Shown: piece after piece, positions 1 through 5,548 of the stretch
How the letters are laid out: each line of letters begins with the position of its first letter
Position numbering within the stretch: position 1 is the stretch's first letter
NCBI GenBank assembly: GCA_029213105.1
Contig: JARGNS010000067.1
Span: 1-5,883, forward strand
DNA length: 5,883 nt
Source: Planctomycetota bacterium
Lineage (GTDB): Bacteria; Planctomycetota; PLA2; JAEUHO01
Direction: 5' to 3'
Made by a program: the position numbers and the translations under genes
The notes under the pieces: model-generated
What the model saw: the letters and a program-made list of their open reading frames with translations, nothing else
What the model was told of the DNA's origin: nothing
Databases searched by the model: none

Positions 1-1054
1 TGGAGAACTGCGCGCGCTGGCCGAGGAAGAAGGGCGGCGCAGGACCGTCGAGCTCGAAGACGACCTCCATCGGATGGGCGCCGAGGCGCACCTGCTTCAC
101 GAAGCCGAAGAGGCCGTGCCAGAACTCCCACGCCCCGTCCTTGAAGTGATGCGGATGCTCCGGGTCGCGCTGACGCTCGAAGGCATTCACGACCGCCGCA
201 CCATCGACCGGCGAGTCATCGTGAAACTTCACGTCGGGCCGGATCTGGAAGGTCCAGGTTGCCTTGTCCTCCGAGCTCGTCCACGAGGTGGCCAGGGACG
301 GCTCGACCTCGGTCGTGCCCGGCTTGAAGCGCAGCAGCGTATCGAACACCTGCTCGATCACCTTGCTGCTCTCGCCGTCGGAGACGTCGCCGGGATCGAG
401 GCGCACGGAGTCCTGCCCGCGGAGGTAGGAGAGCGTGCCGTCCACGGGCTCGGTGACGAGCCGCAGGATCGGATGGGACATGGCCTCGACGCCGAGCGGA
501 CCGAAGCCCTTGCGGTAGGCGATGGCCTTCTCGGTGTAGACGAGCGGGATCATCGGGCAGTCCTCGAAGATGATCTCCTGGGCCTCGTGATACAGCCGCG
601 TGCGCTCGGCGCGGTCGTGCGTGTTGCGCGCGGCCATGAGCCGCTCATGCACCTCGTCCGAGGTGTAGAAGCTGATGTTGTTCGCGCGGCCGGGGACGGC
701 GTTGTCCTTGTCGAGCAGGACGTAGAGGAAGTTGTCGGCATCGGGGTAGTCCGCCGACCAGCCGAGCAGCGCCATCTGGTGCTCGCCGTTCTTCACCATC
801 TGCAGGTAGGAGGCCCACTCCTTCTTGTCGAGCGTCACGTCGAAGCCGACATCGCGTAGCGCGATCGCAACCTGCGTCGCCACGCTGGAGGGCGACGGCA
901 TGTAGGGCCGGCTGTTGTTGCCGTAGCTCAGGGTGATGCGGACGGGCTCGATCGCGATGCCGTGGTCGTTGCCGCCCCCGCCGTCCTTGCTCCCGCAGGC
1001 CCCGAGGCCAAGCAGGAGCGCGAGCAGTACTGATGCCGAGCCGATGCGTCGCAT
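1..1054 (-). CDS. Peptide/nickel-type ABC transporter substrate-binding lipoprotein (SBP_bac_5 family), rearranged domain order, 3' end outside window
   Basis: This is an extracytoplasmic solute-binding lipoprotein that should deliver oligopeptides, or a similar ligand, to an ABC importer. I translated it by hand: 351 codons stay open from the ATG at 1054-1052 to the window edge, with no stop. GGAGG sits 6 nt upstream of the ATG. Residues 1-20 form a lipoprotein signal peptide (MRR, a Leu-rich core, lipobox LGAC, Cys20), followed by a Gly-rich linker. Residues 36-200 align with the C-terminal part of DppA: RPY at 49-51, then NGEHQ at 89-93, GWSADYPDADNFL at 98-110 and FEDCPMIPLVY at 163-173. 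Asp102 falls where DppA and OppA have the Asp that contacts the peptide amino group. Residues 205-351 instead match the start of mature DppA: PGTTEVEPSLA at 245-255, then SSEDKATWTFQIR at 260-272 and VKFHDD at 275-280. The normal order is thus reversed. The family call is firm; ligand and final architecture are open. No permease or ATPase gene is visible. Confidence 0.93.
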   Translation of the reverse strand, partial: MRRIGSASVLLALLLGLGACGSKDGGGGNDHGIAIEPVRITLSYGNNSRPYMPSPSSVATQVAIALRDVGFDVTLDKKEWASYLQMVKNGEHQMALLGWSADYPDADNFLYVLLDKDNAVPGRANNISFYTSDEVHERLMAARNTHDRAERTRLYHEAQEIIFEDCPMIPLVYTEKAIAYRKGFGPLGVEAMSHPILRLVTEPVDGTLSYLRGQDSVRLDPGDVSDGESSKVIEQVFDTLLRFKPGTTEVEPSLATSWTSSEDKATWTFQIRPDVKFHDDSPVDGAAVVNAFERQRDPEHPHHFKDGAWEFWHGLFGFVKQVRLGAHPMEVVFELDGPAPPFFLGQRAQFS

Positions 1055-1060
1055 CCGATC

Positions 1061-1065
1061 CCTCC
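1061..1065 (-). promoter_or_regulatory. Ribosome binding site of the substrate-binding protein gene
   Basis: On the minus strand this reads GGAGG, with 6 nt between it and the ATG at 1054-1052. It fixes the start codon of a gene whose other end is not in the window, and so supports the reading that the unusual domain order begins at a true N-terminus. Confidence 0.75.
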
Positions 1066-1068
1066 GTG

Positions 1069-1085
1069 CCACGCGGGTCGCGTGG
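1069..1085 (-). other. Perfect 7-bp hairpin in the leader of the substrate-binding protein gene
   Basis: The minus strand reads CCACGCG, ACC, CGCGTGG: a perfect 7-bp stem with a 3-nt loop. It lies in the 58-nt gap between the stop of the upstream gene (1113) and the next ATG (1054), and ends 3 nt before the GGAGG ribosome binding site. No run of T follows, so it is not a standard intrinsic terminator. It could affect ribosome access, or protect or terminate the upstream message. GC-rich DNA forms such stems by chance, so any function is inference. Confidence 0.35.
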
Positions 1086-1112
1086 GGCGGGTGATCCTAT
1101 CAGCGCGGACGC

Positions 1113-2531
1113 CTACCAGCCCACGTGATGGCCCGAAGCCTCGACGCCGAGGATCGCGAACAGGGCCGTGCGCTGTGCGGCGCCCAGGACGGCCGCTCGG
1201 CGGGCATAGGCCGGGCCGTCGGCGGCATGCTGGTGCATCCAGGCGAGTACGGCGGCCTCGTCGGCCAGGGCCTCGACGGCCGGCCGGTCGGCCTCGGCGA
1301 CCAGGGCGGTCAAGACGGCCCGCCGGACGGCCACCCGGCGTTCGCGCTCGGCGTGATCCCAGGCGTAGCGCAGACGGGCCCAGGTCGCCCCGGTCTGGGC
1401 CCCATCGGCCCGGGCGTCCGCATCCAGCCCGTCGAAGCGGGCCTTGAGGCCATCGACGACGGCTTGGCCGAGGGCCTCGCTCGTCGGCACTTCCCGGTCG
1501 GCGGCGAGGGAGGCCAGGAAGGCGCTCATCTCGTGCAGCGACTGGGCCGCCCCCGACGAGATGCCGGTCTTCTCGTCACCCACGACGGGCCGGCCCATCG
1601 CCTCCCACGCCAAGCGGTACTGGTTGGCGGGCGCGTAGCCCTCCAGCGCGCGATTGAAGATCTGCTCGAGGATGCGCACACCCAGGGCGCGCATGCCGGC
1701 CTCGCGCTCCGCGGGCGCCATGGTGGCGGTCTTCGCCAAGGCGGCGCCGACTTCCCGGAACGAGGCGCGCGAGGCGGCGGCGCCCTGGCTGGCTTCCTCG
1801 CTCAGCGAGCGCAGCAGGGTCGGCTGCACGGCCAGGGGAAAGCGCATGCCGCTGGCCAGCTCGAGCACGAGCTGCACGGCGGCCAGATCGCGGTAGCTCA
1901 CCGCGGACTCGCCGGTGGGCTTGATCGCGGGCCCGGCGAGGACGGCCGGATCCACGAAGCGGCGGGCGTAGAAGGTGGCGCGCGAGGGCTGCAGGCTGGT
2001 GGCGAAGCTCGCGACCAGGGCCAGGGCGTCGGCACCAGCCGCGTCCGGGGCCATCCCCAAGGCCAGGGCCCAATGGCCGTCGTCGGCCAGCACGATGCGC
2101 GCGCGCCCCTGCATGCGCTTGCCGTCCACGACGGCCACGAAGCCGCTCCACGCCGCAGGCGCACCGAGCAACAAGCCCCCGCCGCGGTTCTGCTGCCCGA
2201 AGCCGTCGGTGCCGAGGCTGCGTACGAAGCCGTCGATCACCAGGGGCAGCGCCTGCGACGGGTGTCGCGAGGTCTGCACCGGAAAGACCGCGGCCTGGAG
2301 GACGACGCCGTCCGCTTCGCGGCGGTACTGCTCGGTCCAGCGCTCGGGCCCGGGTCGGTCCGTGCGTACGAGCCAGGTGCCGGCGGGCGGCTGCACGCTC
2401 GCGGGCGCCCCCTCGAACTCGACGCGCTGGGGTGCCGGGCCGAAGTCGGCCGCGGCTTCCAGCGCCACCTTGGGGGCCGGGGGCTCCTCCCCGAGCAAGG
2501 CGCACACGACGAGAAGAGGCCAGCGCAGCAT
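1113..2531 (-). CDS. Hypothetical exported protein, 472 aa, probably co-expressed with der
   Basis: I do not recognise the family. The ATG at 2531-2529 is the first after an in-frame TGA only 12 nt upstream, so the start is well defined. It lies 4 nt after the der stop with no strong ribosome binding site of its own, which suggests translational coupling. Residues 1-14 (MLRW, then a short hydrophobic PLLVVCALLG) resemble a short signal peptide. The Cys at 10 has no proper lipobox, because Val precedes it. Residues 30-182 look like a compact alpha/beta domain with alternating hydrophobic strands (VDGKRMQGRARIVLADDG at 135-152, HWALALGM at 153-160) and a closing helix at 167-180. This vaguely recalls PsbP/DUF1795-type folds, a guess from pattern only. 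Residues 210-465 are almost entirely Ala-rich helix, with few Cys and no catalytic motif. The protein probably acts outside the cytoplasm. Whether it has any link to ribosome assembly beyond co-transcription is unknown. Confidence 0.85.
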   Translation of the reverse strand: MLRWPLLVVCALLGEEPPAPKVALEAAADFGPAPQRVEFEGAPASVQPPAGTWLVRTDRPGPERWTEQYRREADGVVLQAAVFPVQTSRHPSQALPLVIDGFVRSLGTDGFGQQNRGGGLLLGAPAAWSGFVAVVDGKRMQGRARIVLADDGHWALALGMAPDAAGADALALVASFATSLQPSRATFYARRFVDPAVLAGPAIKPTGESAVSYRDLAAVQLVLELASGMRFPLAVQPTLLRSLSEEASQGAAASRASFREVGAALAKTATMAPAEREAGMRALGVRILEQIFNRALEGYAPANQYRLAWEAMGRPVVGDEKTGISSGAAQSLHEMSAFLASLAADREVPTSEALGQAVVDGLKARFDGLDADARADGAQTGATWARLRYAWDHAERERRVAVRRAVLTALVAEADRPAVEALADEAAVLAWMHQHAADGPAYARRAAVLGAAQRTALFAILGVEASGHHVGW

Positions 2532-2535
2532 GGCT

Positions 2536-4053
2536 TCAGTTCTTCAGGTTCTTCGAAGGACTGCGCTCGCGCGCCTTGAGCCAGATCCGGATCGGGATCT
2601 CGGAGAACGGCAGGTCCTCGCGGAAGCGGTTGCCGAGGAAGCGGATGTAATCCGGCTTGAAGAGGTAGCGGTCGTTCACGAACAGGGTGAACGTCGGCGG
2701 GCAGATGTCCACCTGGCTGCCGTAGTAGATGCGACCGATGCGCCCCTGGCGCGGACGCGGTTTGCGCAGCGCGTAGGCACGCTCGACGACCTTGTTGACC
2801 TCGGCCGTCCCGACGCGCGTGGACGCCTGCTCGAAGAGGCTGAAGGCCACGGCCAGCACCTTCTCGAGGTTGCGGCTCTTGAGCGAACTCGTGAAGACGA
2901 TCGGCGCGTACGGCAGCAGCGGCAGGTGTTCCTCGAGGTAGGAGAGGAAGTCCTTGGTGGAGACGCCGGCCTCGGCGCAGATATCCCACTTGTTGGCCAC
3001 GATCACGATCGGCTGGTACTGCTCGGCCGCGTAGCTGGCGATCTGGCGGTCGAGGCGCGCGATGTCCGAGCTGGCATCGATCACGAACAACGTGACGTCC
3101 GAGCGGCGCATGGCCTTCTCGGCGCGGCGCTGGGCGTAGAACTCGACCGAGCCACTGACCGTGCGCTCCTTGCGGATGCCGGCGGTGTCGATGATCGTGA
3201 GGTGCTTGCCGTCGCGCTCGAAGCGGATGTCCACCGAGTCGCGCGTGGTCCCAGGCACCTCGCTCACGATCATGCGATCGGCCTGGATCATCGAGTTGAC
3301 GAGCGTGCTCTTGCCCGCGTTGACGCGCCCCACGACGGCCAGCCGCATGGCGGGGGGCGCCATGCGCAGCGGCGTGGTCGGCCCCTCGGGGAGCATCTCG
3401 GCGAGCTTCTCCTCGAGATCATCGAGGAAGAGTCGCTCCTTGGCGGAGATGCGCATGGGCTCGCCGTAACCAAGGCGCATGAGATCGCCGACGTTCCACT
3501 CGACGCGGTCGGTCTCGACCTTGTTGGCGAGCAACAGCACCTTGTCGGAGTGCGGACGGAGGAGCTTGGCGACGCGCTCATCGAGCGGCGTGCGCCCCTC
3601 CCGTGAGTCGACGACGAACAACACGACGTCCGCCGACTCCACGGCCGAGGCGACCTGGGACTCGACATGCTCGTCGAGGCCCTGCATGTCCACGATGCCG
3701 ACGCCGCCGGTATCGACGACCTCGCATGTCCGCTCCGCCAGCGTGCAGAGCACACCCACCCGGTCGCGCGTCACGCCCGGGGTCTCCTCCACGATGGCGA
3801 TGCGACTGCCCACGAGGCTGTTTAGCAGCGTGGACTTGCCCACGTTCGGGCGGCCGACGATGGCGACGATCGGCGGACGCACCTCGGGCCCGGCAGCGGC
3901 TGCGGCCTCGCCCTCGCTGCCGTCCTCGGACGCGGGCGTGGCATCGGCCGGGGCCGCGTCCTCGGGGGCGGCACCCTCGGGGGCGGCACCCTCGGGGGCG
4001 GCACCGGGCAGCTCGTCGGGGGCCTCGGACTGGGGTTCGTCATTCTCGTGCAT
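2536..4053 (-). CDS. der: Ribosome assembly GTPase Der (EngA)
   Basis: Der is a cytoplasmic tandem GTPase needed for assembly and stability of the large (50S) ribosomal subunit. The start chosen is ATG 4053-4051 (MHENDEPQ), with AGAGGG just upstream, giving 505 aa. The frame also runs open to an ATG at 4158, but that stretch is Arg/Pro/Trp/Cys-rich and looks like untranslated leader. Residues 1-58 are an acidic Ala/Pro-rich extension, including three PEGAA-type repeats, that most family members lack. G domain 1 has GRPNVGKST (67-75), the switch-I region TPGVTRDR (91-98), DTGG (114-117), NKVE (177-180) and ISAKE (202-206). G domain 2 has GRVNAGKST (242-250), PGTTRD (267-272), DTAGIRK (289-295), NKWD (354-357) and TSSL (388-391). 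A KH-like domain follows from about 405 (RIGRIYYGSQV, PPTFTLFVN) to near the end. The usual family length is about 430-490 aa; the excess is the N-terminal extension. One oddity is NKVE in place of NKxD in the first G4 motif. Identity is certain. Confidence 0.98.
   Translation of the reverse strand: MHENDEPQSEAPDELPGAAPEGAAPEGAAPEDAAPADATPASEDGSEGEAAAAAGPEVRPPIVAIVGRPNVGKSTLLNSLVGSRIAIVEETPGVTRDRVGVLCTLAERTCEVVDTGGVGIVDMQGLDEHVESQVASAVESADVVLFVVDSREGRTPLDERVAKLLRPHSDKVLLLANKVETDRVEWNVGDLMRLGYGEPMRISAKERLFLDDLEEKLAEMLPEGPTTPLRMAPPAMRLAVVGRVNAGKSTLVNSMIQADRMIVSEVPGTTRDSVDIRFERDGKHLTIIDTAGIRKERTVSGSVEFYAQRRAEKAMRRSDVTLFVIDASSDIARLDRQIASYAAEQYQPIVIVANKWDICAEAGVSTKDFLSYLEEHLPLLPYAPIVFTSSLKSRNLEKVLAVAFSLFEQASTRVGTAEVNKVVERAYALRKPRPRQGRIGRIYYGSQVDICPPTFTLFVNDRYLFKPDYIRFLGNRFREDLPFSEIPIRIWLKARERSPSKNLKN
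3961..4005 (-). repeat. Three perfect tandem copies of a 15-bp unit in the der N-terminal extension
   Basis: The plus-strand unit ctcgggggcggcacc occurs at 3961-3975, 3976-3990 and 3991-4005 with no mismatch, and a diverged copy precedes it at 3946-3960. In der it encodes the repeating pentapeptide GAAPE (residues 17-31, followed by DAAPA). Identity at DNA level, including third codon positions, points to recent slippage duplication and so to a stretch whose length is under little constraint. Confidence 0.95.
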
Positions 4054-4056
4054 GAA

Positions 4057-4062
4057 CCCTCT
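4057..4062 (-). promoter_or_regulatory. Ribosome binding site supporting the internal der start
   Basis: The minus strand reads AGAGGG, then TTC, then the ATG at 4053. The GAGG core sits 4 nt from the start codon, slightly close but usable. It is the main DNA evidence for starting der at 4053 rather than at the ATG at 4158, 105 nt further upstream. Confidence 0.5.
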
Positions 4063-4165
4063 AGGGTAGCGAGCGGGCCCCCGAGGTCGAACCGGGCTCC
4101 AGCAAGGCGACGGGCAGCGGCCTGCCGACGTCCGGCCGCGCCGACCCCACGAGTCCACGAACAGG

Positions 4166-4183
4166 GCCGGGCGCCCGCCCGGC
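4166..4183 (-). terminator. Strong GC hairpin just after the membrane-anchored protein gene; possible weak terminator
   Basis: The minus strand reads GCCGGGC, loop GGGC, GCCCGGC: a perfect 7-bp all-GC stem. It begins 8 nt after the stop codon of the upstream gene (4194-4192) and lies in the 138-nt gap before der. The position suits a terminator or a 3'-end stabiliser. The sequence after it (CCTGTTCG) has only a poor T-run, so intrinsic termination would be weak, and read-through into der is possible. Confidence 0.4.
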
Positions 4184-4191
4184 GGCGCGCG

Positions 4192-5445
4192 CTACTTTTT
4201 CTGCTCGCGCATCCGGATCAAGGCCACGCGCACCTCTTCGCTCAGCTCGAAGCGCTCCTCGGCCCACTGGACCCAGCTCTCGTCCGGGCCCGGCTTGCAG
4301 GCCAGCGCAGTCAGGAGGAAGGTGCCCGAGGACTGCTTGGAGGACTGCTGGAGCCCGCGCTCCAGGAAGGGCCGCGCCCGGTCGAAGCTCCCGCGGCCGG
4401 TGTAGCGCAACCAGTAGTGGACGACCGACTGCTTCAGCTTGACGCCGACGGCCCCCTGGATGACCCGGGTGTCCAGCGCCTCGATCGTGGAGGCGTCGAG
4501 CTTCGCCCGGCCCAGGACACTGATGACGGTCCAGGGATCCTTCTCGAGGAGCGGGCCGAGGACCCCGTCCACATCCAACCGGGCGACGTCCAGCGGGTCG
4601 AGGCGACGCAGCAGGGCGGTCGCTTCCTCGGGGCTCACATCCCCCTGCTGCAGGCGCTGGAACGCCTCCTCTTTCGTCATGCGCGGCGCCCAGGACTCCA
4701 TGGCTTTCTGGATGTCGCGGCGCTGGCGCTGCACGACGCCCGGCTGCGTGGCAGGGTCGCTGTCCAGGATCGCTCGTGCGTACCCGCGAAATCGATCCAT
4801 CCGCTTGGGGCCGACCATGCCGGGCAGCATGGGCGCGATGCTCTCGGTGAAGAGCTCGAACAGATCGCCGTCGAGTTCCTTCAGTTGCTCGGGGTCTTCC
4901 GCCATCGTCTTGAAAAGCGTCTCGGTCAGGTCCGCAACCTGGTCCTCGCGATTCATGGCGAATCGCAGGACCGGGTAGGTGTAGCGCATCATCTGGTCTT
5001 CGCCGCCCACCAGCTCGTCGACGATCTTCTCGCCCGGCTTGTCGAACAGGGTGCGATCGAGCGTGTGAAGCAACGCGAGGTGACCGTCGACCCCCTTGTC
5101 GAGCATGGTGGCCGCGTACGCAAGCAGCGCCTGGAACGCGATGTCGGCGTCGACGTGCTTGGTGATGTCGAAGGCGTCCGTCTTGGCATACGTGGCCGGG
5201 GGCGGCGGAAGCATCTCCCCCGGCTCGGCGGCGGTCTCCCGCCCCTTGATGGCGGGCCCCGTGCTCGCGCGCAGGCTGGGCCCGCGCTCCCCGAGCGCGA
5301 GGCGCAGACGCGCCACCTCCTCCTGCAGGCCCGCGACCTCGTCATGGGTCATGTCGGAGCCGCCCCCGGCGCCGGTCATGGAGCCGATCAGCCAACCCAC
5401 GCCGAGGGCGGCGAGCAGGGCGATGAGGAGTCCGGGCTTGCTCAT
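4192..5445 (-). CDS. Hypothetical membrane-anchored helical protein, 417 aa
   Basis: I do not recognise the family. The start chosen is ATG 5445-5443 (MSKPG), because GGAG lies 6 nt upstream and the next residues form a convincing membrane helix. The frame stays open to an ATG at 5505, but those 20 extra residues look like leader. Residues 5-22 are one hydrophobic segment (GLLIALLAALGVGWLIGS) with a short positive N-terminus, so the protein is probably an inner-membrane anchor with its bulk outside the cytoplasm. Residues 33-52 (DEVAGLQEEVARLRLALG) look like a short coiled coil. Residues 55-90 are a Pro-rich linker with PPPP at 80-83. From about 95 to the end the sequence reads as helix after helix, with repeated DP and LD turns (e.g. 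282-300), which could be a HEAT- or TPR-like solenoid. No catalytic motif is visible, and there is one Cys (383). The layout suggests a scaffold or interaction protein rather than an enzyme. It is followed by a hairpin and then der 138 nt downstream; a shared transcript is possible but not shown. Confidence 0.85.
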   Translation of the reverse strand: MSKPGLLIALLAALGVGWLIGSMTGAGGGSDMTHDEVAGLQEEVARLRLALGERGPSLRASTGPAIKGRETAAEPGEMLPPPPATYAKTDAFDITKHVDADIAFQALLAYAATMLDKGVDGHLALLHTLDRTLFDKPGEKIVDELVGGEDQMMRYTYPVLRFAMNREDQVADLTETLFKTMAEDPEQLKELDGDLFELFTESIAPMLPGMVGPKRMDRFRGYARAILDSDPATQPGVVQRQRRDIQKAMESWAPRMTKEEAFQRLQQGDVSPEEATALLRRLDPLDVARLDVDGVLGPLLEKDPWTVISVLGRAKLDASTIEALDTRVIQGAVGVKLKQSVVHYWLRYTGRGSFDRARPFLERGLQQSSKQSSGTFLLTALACKPGPDESWVQWAEERFELSEEVRVALIRMREQKK

Positions 5446-5451
5446 GGGCGT

Positions 5452-5455
5452 CTCC
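5452..5455 (-). promoter_or_regulatory. Ribosome binding site of the membrane-anchored protein gene
   Basis: GGAG on the minus strand lies 6 nt before the ATG at 5445. It favours this start over the ATG at 5505, in agreement with the membrane helix directly following residue 4. Confidence 0.6.
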
Positions 5456-5548
5456 GTCGCATGAGAGCAGGATAGTCCACCCCCCGAGGACGCGAAGCGC
5501 GCCACGGGCTACGCACGCATTTCGCGAACGTCTGCCCCTGGGACGGGA

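Noticed and set aside
74..859. Plus-strand open frame of 261 aa
   Set aside because: It is antisense to the binding-protein gene, has no family resemblance, and its Arg/Val/Glu/Leu-biased composition is typical of the shadow of a GC-rich gene.
1125..2579. Plus-strand open frame of 484 aa, slightly longer than the gene opposite
   Set aside because: It mirrors the minus-strand 472-aa gene. The minus frame has a defined start after a stop, a signal-like N-terminus and normal amino acid composition. The plus frame is Gly/Arg/His-rich with no ribosome binding site seen.
1975..3606. Plus-strand open frame of 543 aa spanning parts of two genes
   Set aside because: It lies antisense to the certain der gene and to its neighbour. 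Its composition is Arg/Ala-rich low complexity, and it crosses a gene boundary.
4054..4158. Upstream extension of der to an ATG at 4158
   Set aside because: The 35 extra residues are Arg/Pro/Trp-rich, unlike the acidic extension that follows, and a ribosome binding site lies just before the ATG at 4053.
4048..5475. Plus-strand open frame of 475 aa
   Set aside because: It is the antisense shadow of the membrane-anchored gene, with no recognisable domain and His/Arg/Gln-rich composition.
5470..5500. Possible promoter upstream of the membrane-anchored gene (TATCCT as a -10 box)
   Set aside because: Only four of six -10 bases match and the best -35 candidate at normal spacing is poor. The similar TAGGAT upstream of the binding-protein gene (about 1093-1098) also has no usable -35.
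5521..5528. Palindrome ttcgcgaa in the gap after the Lys/Ala-rich gene
   Set aside because: It is eight bases in a GC-rich gap with no second copy seen, so chance is a sufficient explanation for an operator-like site.
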